From positions 248,001-312,000 of the forward strand of contig NZ_PVTL01000002.1 in NCBI RefSeq assembly GCF_003003265.1: DNA of 64,000 nt, given 5' to 3'. Under the pieces are notes generated by a model that searched no databases, was not told where the DNA came from, and saw nothing but the letters and a program-made list of their open reading frames with translations. Of the stretch, positions 1 to 8,308 are shown piece by piece (the first letter of the stretch is position 1; every line of letters begins with the position of its first letter). This stretch comes from Glaciihabitans tibetensis (GTDB taxonomy: Bacteria > Actinomycetota > Actinomycetes > Actinomycetales > Microbacteriaceae). Position numbers and translations under genes: made by a program.

Positions 1-344
1 GTGTCGGGGGACCCGGCAGCGCCGGAGCCGGAGTCGGAGTCGGACGTCGGAGAGTCAGCAGCCGGAGCGTCAGCGGACTCGAACGATTCGGCCGAGCCGG
101 AGATCGCCGTCGTGCCCGGGGAGAGGGCGTTGAGACCGTTCACGCCCGCCACGCCGACGCCGATCACCGCGAGGGAAACCACCGAACCCACCGCAATTCT
201 TCCTGGCAGCCGGCGGCGCTTGCTGAGGCGGATGATGTGCTGGGCGTCCAGGACGCTGGTCGCTCGCGAGTCCGCCTCGCGGAACAGATCGGGAAGGCTC
301 GCGTTCGGGAAATCCCGGTCAGGGAGGTTCGGATCAGTAGACAT
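1..344 (-). CDS. Putative membrane anti-sigma factor (partial, cut by window edge)
   Basis: Only the first ~115 residues are in the window. The protein starts MSTDPNLPDRDFPNASLPD, has a ~45-residue basic cytoplasmic N-terminus, one membrane segment at about residues 54-75 (rich in V, A, G and I), then a Ser/Asp/Gly/Ala-rich extracytoplasmic stretch. The ATG (344-342) lies inside the last codons of the upstream ECF sigma gene, an 11-bp overlap that implies translational coupling. Position directly after an ECF sigma gene plus a single-pass topology suggests an anti-sigma factor that holds the sigma at the membrane. I see no zinc-finger HxxxCxxC motif, so the role is inferred from context only. 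It could be another sigma-linked membrane protein. Confidence 0.6.
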   Translation of the reverse strand, partial: MSTDPNLPDRDFPNASLPDLFREADSRATSVLDAQHIIRLSKRRRLPGRIAVGSVVSLAVIGVGVAGVNGLNALSPGTTAISGSAESFESADAPAADSPTSDSDSGSGAAGSPD

Positions 345-894
345 TTTCTGCTCCTCGCGTGAGGGTGGGGTGCTCGGGGGAGAGGCCCGTGGACAACCGG
401 GTGGCCATCTTCGACAGCCCGTCGCTGAGGTAGCGCTTCACCGTGCCGGGGCTGAGCTGAAGGGTCTCCGCGATGTCGTCGATTTTGAGGTCGTCGTAGT
501 ACCGCAGCACGAGGCACGCCCGCTCGCGGGGCGTGAGTTTCTGAAGCTCCTCGTGCAGGTCGATGCGCGAGTCGGTGGACTCGCTAGCCGAGTCCTCGGC
601 CTCCGGGGTCACCTGGAGGTGGGCAATCCGGCGCCAGCGGGTGGTCCGCCTGCCCTGATCTACGTACGCGTTCAGGATCGACCTCCGAACGTACGCCTCC
701 GCGCTCGCCACGGTGAAACCGTTCCGAAGCCGCCCAAAGGTCTTGACGAGCGCATCTTGCACCAGGTCCGACGCGTCCTCCTGGTTTCCCGAGACAAAGT
801 AGGCGTAACGGATGAGAGCGTCACCGCGCTCGGCAACCAGGCGTTCGACCACCTGCTCCCATCGGGGCGCGGAAGCTGCTGCGGTGCTGGACAC
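334..894 (-). CDS. ECF RNA polymerase sigma factor, SigE-like
   Basis: 186 aa from a GTG at 894. Region 2 is visible near the N-terminus (GDALIRYAYFVSGNQEDASDL; helix rich in D/E and aromatics, ending VQDALVKTFGRL). Region 4 follows (LTPRERACLVLRYYDDLKI, then a helix-turn-helix DDIAETLQLSPGTVKRYLS). The start was chosen because a strong AGGAGG sits 7 nt upstream (902-907); the frame continues upstream to 1035 but without such a site. It would direct core RNA polymerase to a small regulon, probably stress or envelope related. The next gene overlaps it by 11 bp and is a putative membrane anti-sigma. A palindrome-like TACCCCTATAGA element at 916-927 lies just upstream and recurs before a secreted DUF4394 gene at 27247, so that gene is a candidate target. 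Confidence 0.9.
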   Translation of the reverse strand: MSSTAAASAPRWEQVVERLVAERGDALIRYAYFVSGNQEDASDLVQDALVKTFGRLRNGFTVASAEAYVRRSILNAYVDQGRRTTRWRRIAHLQVTPEAEDSASESTDSRIDLHEELQKLTPRERACLVLRYYDDLKIDDIAETLQLSPGTVKRYLSDGLSKMATRLSTGLSPEHPTLTRGAENVY

Positions 895-910
895 AGATGA
901 CCCTCCTTTT

Positions 911-949
911 GTCTCTACCCCTATAGACGACGGACGGGCGCAAAACGTT
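911..949 (-). promoter_or_regulatory. Candidate autoregulatory ECF promoter/operator
   Basis: Read on the minus strand, AACGT (949-945) is followed after 19 nt by TATAGGGGTA. The block GTCTCTACCCCTATAGAC (911-928) is an imperfect palindrome. The 12-mer TACCCCTATAGA (916-927) recurs exactly at 27247-27258 before a secreted DUF4394 gene, which also has AACGT 17 nt before TATA. That arrangement fits an ECF -35 (AAC) and -10 region, but a repressor site is also possible. Confidence 0.4.
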
Positions 950-958
950 GGGGCGAGA

Positions 959-2815
959 CTACCCCAGCAGCCGCGACCGCAGTTCACCCAGCTGATCGGT
1001 GAGTTGCGCTGGCACTCGGGAGCCGAAGCCCTCAAGGAAAAGCTCGGTGGAATCCACTTCGGCGATCCAGGAGGCTCTGTCTACCTCGAACAACGACTCG
1101 CGCGCCCCCTCCGTCAGGGACAGGCCGTCGAGATTCAATGCGCCCGGAGCCGGCATTAGTCCAAGCGGTGAGTCCACCGCGGAGGCAGTCCCGTCCACTC
1201 GGTCGAGAATCCATGCGAGTACTCGGGAGTTCTCCCCAAAACCGGGCCAGAGGAACCGACCGTTCTCTCCCTTGCGGAACCAGTTCACCTGAAAGATGCG
1301 CGGCGCCGTCCCCCTCGCCTGGAGGGACTCGCCAACCGCAAGCCAGTGCGCCCAGTAGTCGGCCATGTTGTACCCACAGAACGGCACCATAGCAAAGGGG
1401 TCGCGCCGAAGCTCGCCCAGGGTGCCTTCGGCGGCCGCCGTCCGCTCGGATGAAATCGTGGCGCCCAGGTAGACACCGTGCTCCCAATCCCGTGCCTCCA
1501 CCACGAGCGGCACGTTGGTCGCGCGGCGACCGCCGAAGATTATCGCGTCGATGACGACGCCGCGTGGGTCATCCCAGTCGTCCGCGATGGACGGGCACTG
1601 GGCTGCTGCCACGGTAAAACGTGAGTTCGGATGCGCTGCTGGCGTCGAGGAAGACGGTGTCCAGTCCGCGCCGCGCCAGTCGAGGAGATGATCGGGCACA
1701 GTGTCTGTCATCCCCTCCCACCAGACATCGTTGTTGTCGTCGAGGGCGACATTGGTGAAGATTGTGTTTCCCCACAGCGTTTCGATGGCAGTCTCGTTTG
1801 TCGAACGGCTCGTGTCCGGGGCAACACCAAAGAACCCGGCCTCGGGATTGATCGCGCGAAGGCGCCCGTCCGCGTCTTCGGCAAGCCAGGCGATATCGTC
1901 GCCGATGGTCTCAACGGTCCACCCGGGGATAGTGGGCCGCAGCATGGCCAGATTGGTTTTGCCGCAGGCCGAGGGGAACGCTGCCACCGCGTGAAAGACA
2001 CGCCCGCGGGGGTTAGTGACCTTGAGGATGAGCATATGCTCCGCCAGCCAACCCTCGTCCCGGGCGATGACCGATGCGATACGCAGCGCGAACGCTTTCT
2101 TAGCCAGCAGGGCATTGCCACCGTAGGCGGAGCCAAACGACCAGATTTCCCGGGTTTCAGGAAAGTGGGAAATGTATTTTGTGGCATTGCACGGCCACGG
2201 AACATCCACCGCTCCCTCAACCAACGGGGCGCCGACCGAGTGCACGGCGGGAACCCACCCGGCCGCCTCGGTAATGCGCTCGAGCGCGGTGGTGCCCATC
2301 CGCGTCATCACGCCCATGCTCACCACCACGTACGGGGAGTCCGTGATTTGAACCCCGAACTTCGCCAGTGGCGAGCCGATCGGGCCCATGGAAAAGGGCA
2401 CGACGTACATGGTCCGTCCGCGCATCGAACCCGCGAACACGTCGCGGAGGCGGCTGCGCATCTGCTCGGGGTCGACCCAGTTGTTGGTGGGACCGGCCTC
2501 ATCGGCGGTTCGCGAGCAGATGAAGGTGCGGTCCTCGACCCTGGCGACGTCGTCGGGGTCGCTGCGCGCTAGGTAGCTGCCGGGCCGCAGTGCAGGATCG
2601 AGGGCGATGAGGGTGCCGGCCAGCACCATTTCATCGAGGAGTCGCTGACGTTCGTCCTCGCTGCCCGTGCACCACACGATGCGGTCGGGAGTGGTCAGCG
2701 CCGCGATCTCGTCGACCCAAGCGCGTACGGAAGGCGGTGCGGCCTCGCGGGACGTTTCCGTCACGGGCGCGCTGGTTCTTGGCTGCTCGGGAGTGGGCAG
2801 TGCGGTGCTGGCCAT
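959..2815 (-). CDS. pckG: Phosphoenolpyruvate carboxykinase (GTP)
   Basis: 618 aa, the usual length for the GTP-dependent family. It catalyses oxaloacetate + GTP to PEP + CO2 + GDP, the first committed step of gluconeogenesis, in the cytoplasm. The nucleotide-binding P-loop is [13 protein letters not shown] with the reactive Cys284 and Lys286; GDDIAWL and [14 protein letters not shown] follow, and the C-terminal family signature [14 protein letters not shown] is intact. The ATG at 2815 was chosen for the GAGGAGA ribosome site about 10 nt upstream; the frame is open to 2869 without support. It is transcribed away from a RamB-type regulator (2948), whose family controls acetate and gluconeogenic carbon use, so co-regulation is plausible. 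Confidence 0.97.
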   Translation of the reverse strand: MASTALPTPEQPRTSAPVTETSREAAPPSVRAWVDEIAALTTPDRIVWCTGSEDERQRLLDEMVLAGTLIALDPALRPGSYLARSDPDDVARVEDRTFICSRTADEAGPTNNWVDPEQMRSRLRDVFAGSMRGRTMYVVPFSMGPIGSPLAKFGVQITDSPYVVVSMGVMTRMGTTALERITEAAGWVPAVHSVGAPLVEGAVDVPWPCNATKYISHFPETREIWSFGSAYGGNALLAKKAFALRIASVIARDEGWLAEHMLILKVTNPRGRVFHAVAAFPSACGKTNLAMLRPTIPGWTVETIGDDIAWLAEDADGRLRAINPEAGFFGVAPDTSRSTNETAIETLWGNTIFTNVALDDNNDVWWEGMTDTVPDHLLDWRGADWTPSSSTPAAHPNSRFTVAAAQCPSIADDWDDPRGVVIDAIIFGGRRATNVPLVVEARDWEHGVYLGATISSERTAAAEGTLGELRRDPFAMVPFCGYNMADYWAHWLAVGESLQARGTAPRIFQVNWFRKGENGRFLWPGFGENSRVLAWILDRVDGTASAVDSPLGLMPAPGALNLDGLSLTEGARESLFEVDRASWIAEVDSTELFLEGFGSRVPAQLTDQLGELRSRLLG

Positions 2816-2895
2816 CGTGATGTCTCCTCGCTCCGGTGACACTTGACTGTCGCAAAATCTCTGTTTCATCTATTCTGGAAGCAATTCTGCGAGAA

Positions 2896-2941
2896 AATAG
2901 CGGCAAGGCCATGTTAAGAACAGCGATTCTTTCGCTATTGT
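2896..2941 (+). promoter_or_regulatory. ramB promoter and inverted repeats in the pckG-ramB divergent region
   Basis: TATTGT (2936-2941) lies 6 nt before the ramB ATG, as expected for a leaderless promoter. Two inverted repeats overlap the region: AGCGA-ttctt-TCGCT (2922-2936) and AATAGCG (2896-2902) with CGCTATT (2933-2939). They are candidate autoregulatory sites. No exact match to the published corynebacterial RamB box is seen. Confidence 0.4.
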
Positions 2942-2947
2942 CAAACC

Positions 2948-4375
2948 ATGCAGGATCTCGCCACGCTCGGCCAGCGCATCAGACACTTTCGCGTCGGTCG
3001 CGGCCTCACGCTCGACCAGCTGGGATCCGCCGTGGGCATCGCGGGCAGCCAGTTATCCCTGATGGAGAACGGCCGCCGCGAGCCGCGGCTGAGTCTGCTT
3101 ACCGCCATTGCCGACACTCTGGGCGTGCGGCTGGCAGACCTGCTCGAAGCTTCGGCGCCGAATGAGCGGGCTCGACTCGAGATCGAGCTCACCTCGATGC
3201 AGCGCAGCTCGATATACGCATCACTCGGCCTGCCCGTGCTTCGCCCGGCGCGGAGTCTCACCGACGATGCGTTGCGGGCACTGGTTGGTTTGCACCGCGA
3301 ACTGGCGCGGAGGGCGAGCGAGGCGATCGCCACCCCGGAGGAGGCGCGGCGGGGCAATACGCTTCTCCGACAGCGGATGCGCGTGGTCGGCAATTACCTG
3401 CCCGATATTGAGCGGGTTGCCGAAGATCTCGTGCGCGGGGTGGGTCACTCTGTAGGCGCGCTCACCCACCGGTCCGTGAGCCGGATGGCCGAGCAGCTGG
3501 GCTTCGACCTCGTGCACGTCGACGACCTGCCCCACTCCGCCAGGAGCGTGACCGACCTCGCGAACGGACGCATCTACCTGCCTCCGGCGTCGATCCCGGG
3601 GGGCCACGGCCTGCGCTCGATGGCGCTGCAGGCGATGGCCCACCGCGTGCTCGAACATGACGAGCCGGCAACGTACGCTGACTTTCTCCAGCAACGCCTC
3701 GAGATCAATTACTTCGCGGCCGCGTGCCTGATGCCGCTGACCCAGTCGGTGAACTTCCTGCGTGAGGCGAAGGCGAGCCGCAATATCGCGGTGGAGGACT
3801 TCCGTGATGCGTTCGGGGTCACGCACGAGGCAGCGGCACTGCGGTTGACCAACCTCGCGACGTCCCACCTTGACATGGAGATTCATTTCCTTCGGGTCGG
3901 CGGCGCCGGCGGCGTATCAAAGGCCTACGAAAACGATGGACTCCGATTGCCGGTGGATGTCACGGGCTCGACCGAGGGACAGCTGGTATGCCGGCGCTGG
4001 AGTGCACGGGTGGCCCTCACCCGCACTAATCGCACCACGGAGTACTACCAGTACACCGACACCCCGGAGGGTACGTTCTTCGAATCGACGCAGACCGGAT
4101 CATCGGGAGACGACGAGTTCTCCATCACGATCGGGGTACCGTTCGCACAGGCGAAGTGGTTCCGCGGTCGTGAGACCATCAATCGCGAGTTGTCGCGGTG
4201 CCCCGACGAAACGTGCTGCCGTCGACCCTCCGGCGACCTCGCGACTCGCTGGTCGGGAAAGGCGTGGTCCAGCGCCAAGCTGCACGCCCACATCTTGTCG
4301 CCGCTGCCGTCCGGCACTTTCCCCGGCGTCGACGACCAGGAGCTCTATGCCTTTCTCGAGGCGCATGCGGACTGA
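2948..4375 (+). CDS. ramB: RamB-family XRE/ImmA-IrrE transcriptional regulator of acetate/acyl metabolism
   Basis: 475 aa. An N-terminal XRE helix-turn-helix spans about residues 7-65 (LGQRIRHFRVGRGLTLDQLG). A middle segment of ImmA/IrrE type follows (IYLPPASIPGGHGLRSMALQ), where the HExxH of active peptidases is not seen: the equivalent stretch is QAMAHRVLEHDEP. The C-terminal domain of about 150 residues carries paired cysteines (CPDETCC), as in the short-chain fatty acyl regulator family. Length and domain order match corynebacterial RamB, a regulator of glyoxylate-cycle and acetate-activation genes. No ribosome site precedes the ATG, and a TATTGT hexamer 6 nt upstream suggests a leaderless mRNA. 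It is divergent from pckG, a logical target. The symbol rests on family resemblance rather than proven orthology. Confidence 0.85.
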   Translation: MQDLATLGQRIRHFRVGRGLTLDQLGSAVGIAGSQLSLMENGRREPRLSLLTAIADTLGVRLADLLEASAPNERARLEIELTSMQRSSIYASLGLPVLRPARSLTDDALRALVGLHRELARRASEAIATPEEARRGNTLLRQRMRVVGNYLPDIERVAEDLVRGVGHSVGALTHRSVSRMAEQLGFDLVHVDDLPHSARSVTDLANGRIYLPPASIPGGHGLRSMALQAMAHRVLEHDEPATYADFLQQRLEINYFAAACLMPLTQSVNFLREAKASRNIAVEDFRDAFGVTHEAAALRLTNLATSHLDMEIHFLRVGGAGGVSKAYENDGLRLPVDVTGSTEGQLVCRRWSARVALTRTNRTTEYYQYTDTPEGTFFESTQTGSSGDDEFSITIGVPFAQAKWFRGRETINRELSRCPDETCCRRPSGDLATRWSGKAWSSAKLHAHILSPLPSGTFPGVDDQELYAFLEAHAD

Positions 4376-4451
4376 CAGTGGGTATCCGCAGCAAGCGGGC
4401 TCGGGAGCGGTGAGGGGTTGACGGGAAAATCTGGGGCGCAACACTGGAAGA

Positions 4452-4826
4452 ATGAAGCGGATCTTTTACTCAAGTGGGTCAGTTGTCACCGGAGACCGGT
4501 TGGCAGAGGCCATCGTGGCGTACGCCGAAAAACTGTCGTCGCGCGAAGCATCGGACACGATAGACATACCGATCTCGCTTCCCTCCGGAGAGATCGGTAG
4601 GGCGCAGCTGCTCATCGGCCCGGCCAGCCAGCTCGTTGTGGTTCCGCTCGAGCGGGAAGGCGACGCAGAGGCCACCGAGATCGAAGACGAGGCGACCGTG
4701 TCGGATCTTGCTCGCCGTACGGCCTTCCACAGCAGCCCCCGTCCGCAGGCCAGTGACGACGCGGACACCACCGACTACGTCGATGTGAATGGGTTCTACG
4801 AGTCGGACCACGGAAGCAGGAGTTAG
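4452..4826 (+). CDS. Conserved hypothetical protein (Microbacteriaceae type)
   Basis: 124 aa, acidic, soluble, no signal or membrane segment. The N-terminal ~75 residues (MKRIFYSSGSVVTGDRLAEA ... IGRAQLLIGPASQLVVVPLE) look like a compact alpha/beta fold; the C-terminal third is Asp/Ser-rich and probably disordered. Similar small proteins with a YSSGSVxTGD opening occur in Microbacteriaceae next to DUF7882 genes, as here (the next gene starts 39 nt later). The ATG at 4452 has AACACT 6 nt upstream and no proper ribosome site, so it may be leaderless. Function unknown. Confidence 0.75.
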   Translation: MKRIFYSSGSVVTGDRLAEAIVAYAEKLSSREASDTIDIPISLPSGEIGRAQLLIGPASQLVVVPLEREGDAEATEIEDEATVSDLARRTAFHSSPRPQASDDADTTDYVDVNGFYESDHGSRS

Positions 4827-4864
4827 CGCACCGCTGCGCGAACACGAGCGAAAGGAACGGACCA

Positions 4865-5164
4865 CTGGGCACGTTAACGTACGGGGACGCCGGTCGCATC
4901 ATCGAATTTGACGATCGTGTGCTGACGCACCTCCAGATCGTGCTCAATGCGAAGCTCCGGCGCCACGAGGGCTTCTTTTTTACCTGGGTGGATGCCACGG
5001 AATCGGGTAACGGCCGCAGCAGTATCTGGCTGCACACCGGGGTGCCCCTGTTCATCCAGTACTCATCGAGCGAACGCCACGAGATCAACCGGGAGTGGCT
5101 CGACCAGCTCACTGCCTCAGCGAACAGTGCTAACGGCCTGTCCCTGTCGACGGAACCTGGATAG
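4865..5164 (+). CDS. DUF7882 family protein with probable CTG start
   Basis: 99 aa from a CTG at 4865 (LGTLTYGDAGRIIEFDDRVL). The first in-frame ATG/GTG/TTG is the GTG at 4919, which would remove the family-conserved MGTLTYG opening. The CTG is preceded at 8 nt by AAAGGA (4851-4856), so CTG initiation is the best reading. The rest (HLQIVLNAKLRRHEGFFFTW ... REWLDQLTASANSANGL) is the standard small DUF7882 fold of Microbacteriaceae, sometimes mislabelled ATP-dependent DNA ligase. No biochemical role is known. It follows the 124-aa hypothetical gene closely, a pair that seems conserved. Its stop codon lies in the first unit of an 18-bp tandem repeat (5149-5202). Confidence 0.85.
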   Translation: MGTLTYGDAGRIIEFDDRVLTHLQIVLNAKLRRHEGFFFTWVDATESGNGRSSIWLHTGVPLFIQYSSSERHEINREWLDQLTASANSANGLSLSTEPG

Positions 5165-5202
5165 GCGACAGACCCCAGATAGCCGACGGAATCCGGATAC
5201 AG
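5149..5202. repeat. Three degenerate 18-bp tandem units over a stop codon
   Basis: GACGGAACCTGGATAGGC (5149-5166), GACAGACCCCAGATAGCC (5167-5184) and GACGGAATCCGGATACAG (5185-5202) are consecutive 18-bp units. The first contains the TAG stop of the DUF7882 gene (5162-5164). Confidence 0.7.
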
Positions 5203-5209
5203 CTCTGCT

Positions 5210-5881
5210 CTAGGCTCCGTGTTCTTCACGGCCGCGCGGGCGCATAAAGAGCGAGTGGTCGGATTGCGGGTGGGTGGTTGCACGACTACTCGGCGCGGCC
5301 GAAACGTACGCGGTGGGGACAGCCGCGCTTGTCGCGATCACGGACCCGGCGGGGACCACGGATCCCGCGGCGATCACCGAGCCGGCGGGGACCACTGAGC
5401 CGGCAGGGACCACCGTGCCGGGTGCTGAGAGGGGCGTCGGGGGCGTGCCAGCGGCGGCCTGCGGATTAGCCCCCGAACCGGCACGGCGCCGGGCAGCACT
5501 ATCGAAGGCGCGGAGGGCAATGGCGACGATGGCACTGATGATTCCCCCGGCGAAGCCGGCCGGGCTCAGGCTGGTCGCCGTCTGCATGTAGATGAAGAAG
5601 TCCGGCGTCGTGCAGATGCCGTTGCCATCGCAGCTGCTGCTCGAGCTTCCCGAGTAGAGCGACTGCGTTGCGAACGCGGAGAGCTGTATCGACCCGGCGA
5701 TCAGCACCACCGCAATCACCCAGAGCGCGATCTCCCACCCATTGAGTTTCAAGCGTCGCACGCGGGTGAGGATGGAATCGTCGTCGCCGTCGGCCCACTC
5801 CGACGGGCCTGTGCTGGGCTGCTCGACCTCGACAACGGGGTACCCGGTGGGCATCTGGCCTGACGCGTTGTGTGTGTACAC
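5210..5881 (-). CDS. Two-TM membrane protein with VVPAGS hexapeptide repeats
   Basis: 223 aa from a GTG at 5881, with GGAAG about 10 nt upstream. An N-terminal acidic cytoplasmic part is followed by a first membrane helix at about residues 52-72 (IALWVIAVVLIAGSIQL), an extracytoplasmic loop with two cysteines (SSCDGNGICTTP) that could form a disulfide, and a second helix around 105-125 (FAGGIISAIVAIALRAF). The C-terminal tail contains four to five imperfect repeats of the VVPAGS/VIAAGS type, matching 18-bp repeats in the DNA. No family recognised. It ends convergently to the DUF7882 gene. Confidence 0.7.
   Translation of the reverse strand: MYTHNASGQMPTGYPVVEVEQPSTGPSEWADGDDDSILTRVRRLKLNGWEIALWVIAVVLIAGSIQLSAFATQSLYSGSSSSSCDGNGICTTPDFFIYMQTATSLSPAGFAGGIISAIVAIALRAFDSAARRRAGSGANPQAAAGTPPTPLSAPGTVVPAGSVVPAGSVIAAGSVVPAGSVIATSAAVPTAYVSAAPSSRATTHPQSDHSLFMRPRGREEHGA
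5339..5416 (-). repeat. In-frame 18-bp coding repeats (VVPAGS)
   Basis: Four to five imperfect 18-bp units encode alternating VVPAGS and VIAAGS in the C-terminal tail of the 223-aa membrane protein. Being a multiple of three, the repeats can expand or contract without a frameshift. Confidence 0.7.
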
Positions 5882-5999
5882 CGATCACTTCTTCCATACG
5901 AAGACTTCTCAAGTTGTTCAGAACGTCCAGTATTGCGCCAGAAGCGCCAGCGGGGTGAGTGAGCCCGCAAATAATGCGGATCGTTTATCGTTGGGTCTG

Positions 6000-6365
6000 A
6001 TGATTACGAGACGAGAAGCGGCGCTGCGACTGGACATTCCCCTCGAGATGGCGCATCGCCACGACATCCCGACCCGCCAGACGGAAGCCGAATTCGCGCT
6101 CTTTCTGGAGAACCCACCCGCCTGGCTGGAGCAATCGCGGGCGAACCGCACCGGCAAACGGCCGGTCTGGGTGCAGCTGACCTGCGAGATCTGCGGTGTC
6201 ACCGAGGCGGCGCGCCCAAAGAAGTGGTGGCCGGAGTTCACCTACCTCAGCTGCGAGGAGCACGGCGCGGACGAGCTTCCTGCGGTCGCGGAGGGAATGG
6301 TCCGGGGCGAGTTCGACGGCATTGGCAGCCGTTTCATCGGCATCGTCGACCGGCCCGCGGAGTAA
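6000..6365 (+). CDS. Hypothetical protein with CxxC/CxxH putative zinc site
   Basis: 121 aa (MITRREAALRLDIPLEMAHR ...). The first half has helical, charged sequence resembling a small DNA-binding or adaptor region. The centre carries TCEICG and, about 25 residues later, SCEEHG, a C-x2-C ... C-x2-H arrangement that could bind zinc. The ATG at 6000 has no ribosome site; TATCGT (5986-5991) 8 nt before it suggests a leaderless promoter. The frame is open back to 5742, but that part runs antisense into the neighbouring membrane protein and is not believable. Function unknown. Confidence 0.7.
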   Translation: MITRREAALRLDIPLEMAHRHDIPTRQTEAEFALFLENPPAWLEQSRANRTGKRPVWVQLTCEICGVTEAARPKKWWPEFTYLSCEEHGADELPAVAEGMVRGEFDGIGSRFIGIVDRPAE

Positions 6366-6403
6366 CGGATGTTTGGTAGTTGCGGGCTGACCGGCGCCCG
6401 CGC

Positions 6404-6694
6404 ATGATGCTTGCACTCACCCTGGCCGGGCTGTACCTCGGAATGAGCGTGGTCACCTTCGCCGTGTACGCGCACGACAAGTCGGCGGCTCGACAGCGTC
6501 GCAGGCGGGTGCCCGAAGCGACCCTGCACCTGCTCGACCTGGCCTGCGGCTGGCCCGGGGGACTCACCGCCCAACGGGTGCTGCGCCACAAGACACGCAA
6601 GACCCGGTTTCTCGTGGACTTCTGGGTAACGGTCGTCGTGAACCTCGCGGCGGTTGCCTGTGGCGTCTGGCTCCTCGGCCCGTGGGACGCCTAG
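6404..6694 (+). CDS. DUF1294 family small membrane protein
   Basis: 96 aa from the ATG pair at 6404. It has two membrane helices: residues ~3-22 (LALTLAGLYLGMSVVTFAVY) and a C-terminal one (FWVTVVVNLAAVACGVWLL). Between them lies the DUF1294 signature: AHDKSAARQRRRRVPEATLH, then LDLACGWPGGLTAQRVLRHKTRK. In other bacteria this domain is often fused to a cold-shock domain; here it stands alone. Role unknown, presumably inner membrane. It ends convergently against the flavodoxin gene with a 4-bp overlap (6691-6694). Confidence 0.85.
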   Translation: MMLALTLAGLYLGMSVVTFAVYAHDKSAARQRRRRVPEATLHLLDLACGWPGGLTAQRVLRHKTRKTRFLVDFWVTVVVNLAAVACGVWLLGPWDA

Positions 6695-7251
6695 GCGGGA
6701 ACGGCGCCCGCCGCGCTCGACGCTCCGGCAACGGCCGCGCCCCACTGGGTCGCCCGTGCCTCTTCGCCAACGCGTAATGCTCCGGAGTTCTCCACGACGA
6801 AGCTTTCGGGTCGAGCGATCCGGGTCATTCGTCGCTTGTGGAGCGCTTTGTCGATCTGTGCGGCGGCGGACCCCGGGAAGTGGCTCATCAGGCCGGTTCT
6901 CGTGTCAAACGTCGCGTACCGATTCTGCGACGCCGGCACGTTCTCCAACCATTCCTTCACCCCGGTCTCGGGGGCACCATTGTCCAGCTCGAGGTCCTTC
7001 TTCGGATCCTCCGTCCACTCCACCGCCTGTTTGCGGGATGCCGCCGTCGGCATCGTGAGAGCGTGGGTCGGCGCACCGACAATGATGAGATCTGCACCGG
7101 CAACGCTCGCGGAGGCCTGATCGGCCAACGGAACCACGGTCACCTCGGAGTGGGTCCTGGCTCCCTCGGCAATTGCTTCTGCAATCTTCCGGGTCGCGCC
7201 AAACATCGATTCATACAGCACCACGGTTTTCACGGTGCCTCCCTTCGCCAT
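6691..7251 (-). CDS. Flavodoxin-family protein
   Basis: 186 aa. The N-terminus VVLYESMFGATRKIAEAIAE is the FMN phosphate-binding loop of flavodoxins; DLIIVGAPTHALTMPTAASR is the second flavin-contacting loop. The last ~40 residues are an Ala/Gly-rich extension. It probably binds FMN and serves as a cytoplasmic electron carrier or NAD(P)H:quinone-type reductase; the partner is unknown. The start may be the ATG at 7251 (GAGGGA upstream) or the GTG at 7233 (MKTVVLYE, AAGGGAGG only 4 nt upstream). The region to 7390 is shared with the divergent ABC exporter genes. Confidence 0.85.
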   Translation of the reverse strand: MAKGGTVKTVVLYESMFGATRKIAEAIAEGARTHSEVTVVPLADQASASVAGADLIIVGAPTHALTMPTAASRKQAVEWTEDPKKDLELDNGAPETGVKEWLENVPASQNRYATFDTRTGLMSHFPGSAAAQIDKALHKRRMTRIARPESFVVENSGALRVGEEARATQWGAAVAGASSAAGAVPA

Positions 7252-7390
7252 GTTCAGCGTCCCTCGCTACGGGGATCCAAATCAGTGCCATTAGTCCCGG
7301 TCTGGCTGTTGCGCACCGGCTGGTGAGCCGCTGCCGCACGGAGTAACGTCGGCGCGTGCCTGGCTATCCACCGTCCCGAAAGGACCAGCC

Positions 7391-8308
7391 GTGAGTGCAA
7401 TTTCTGCCGTCGGTTCACACGCGATCGAAGTTCGGTCGCTTCAGAAAAGCTTTGGGACACATCCCGCGCTGCGCGATCTCAATCTTTCCGTCGAGGTGGG
7501 CGAGGTGCACGGCTTCCTCGGACCGAACGGGGCGGGCAAGTCGACCACGATCCGCATCCTGCTGGGTCTCATTCACGCGGACTCCGGATCGGCGCGCGTT
7601 CTGGCGCGCGACCCGTGGGCGCAGGCGGTGGACGCCCACCGTCGACTGGCCTATGTTCCCGGGGATGTCAGCCTGTGGCCCACCCTGACCGGCGGTGAAG
7701 TGATCGACCTGCTCACCCGTATGCGTGGCGGAGCTGACCCCGCACTTCGAACGCGGCTGCTCGATGACTTTGAGCTTGACCCGCGCAAAAAATGCCGGGC
7801 GTACTCGCGCGGCAACCGGCAGAAGGTGGCGCTCGTCGCCGCACTGGCGCGCCCGAGCGAGCTGTATATCTTCGACGAGCCAACGGCCGGACTCGACCCG
7901 GTGATGGAGTCGGTGTTCCGTGCCCACGTGGAGCGCGTTCGTGCCGAGGGCTCCACCGTGCTGCTCTCGAGCCACATCCTCAGCGAGGTGGAGAAGACCT
8001 GTGACCGCGTCACCATCATCCGCGCGGGGGTAACGGTCGAGACGGGCAGCCTCGCCGAGATGCGCCACCTCACCCGCACGACGTTCACCGTGGTTGGGGG
8101 CGTCACGGTGCACGACGTGGCGGCCCTGCCCGGCGTGCACAACGCGGTCGCGGAGGGCAATGGAGTGCAGTTCGACGTCGACACCGAACATCTGACCGCG
8201 CTGCTTGCGCGCCTCGCCGAGCGGCCGGTGCTCGGATTGACCGTGGCGCCCCCATCCCTGGAGGCGCTGTTTCTTCGCCACTACAGCGGCGCCGAGGCGG
8301 AACGATGA
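7391..8308 (+). CDS. ABC transporter ATP-binding protein (drug/ionophore exporter type)
   Basis: 305 aa from a GTG with AAAGGA 8 nt upstream. Walker A is GPNGAGKSTTIRIL (residues ~48-61); the signature is a variant, YSRGNRQKVALVAAL, in place of LSGGQ; Walker B is ELYIFDEPTAGLDPV, and the H-loop is LLSSHILSEVE. The ~75-residue C-terminal extension is typical of CcmA/DrrA-like exporters. It powers the 12-TM permease encoded next. The best family match is the tetronasin-resistance type exporter, so an amphiphilic drug or lipid is a likely substrate, but this is inferred. The stop overlaps a vestigial ATGA that is part of a 20-bp duplication (8289-8328). Confidence 0.93.
   Translation: MSAISAVGSHAIEVRSLQKSFGTHPALRDLNLSVEVGEVHGFLGPNGAGKSTTIRILLGLIHADSGSARVLARDPWAQAVDAHRRLAYVPGDVSLWPTLTGGEVIDLLTRMRGGADPALRTRLLDDFELDPRKKCRAYSRGNRQKVALVAALARPSELYIFDEPTAGLDPVMESVFRAHVERVRAEGSTVLLSSHILSEVEKTCDRVTIIRAGVTVETGSLAEMRHLTRTTFTVVGGVTVHDVAALPGVHNAVAEGNGVQFDVDTEHLTALLARLAERPVLGLTVAPPSLEALFLRHYSGAEAER

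Noticed and set aside
1631..2572. Long plus-strand open frame opposite pckG
   Set aside because: It is antisense to a fully conserved enzyme and exists because of GC-biased third positions. No ribosome site or domain.
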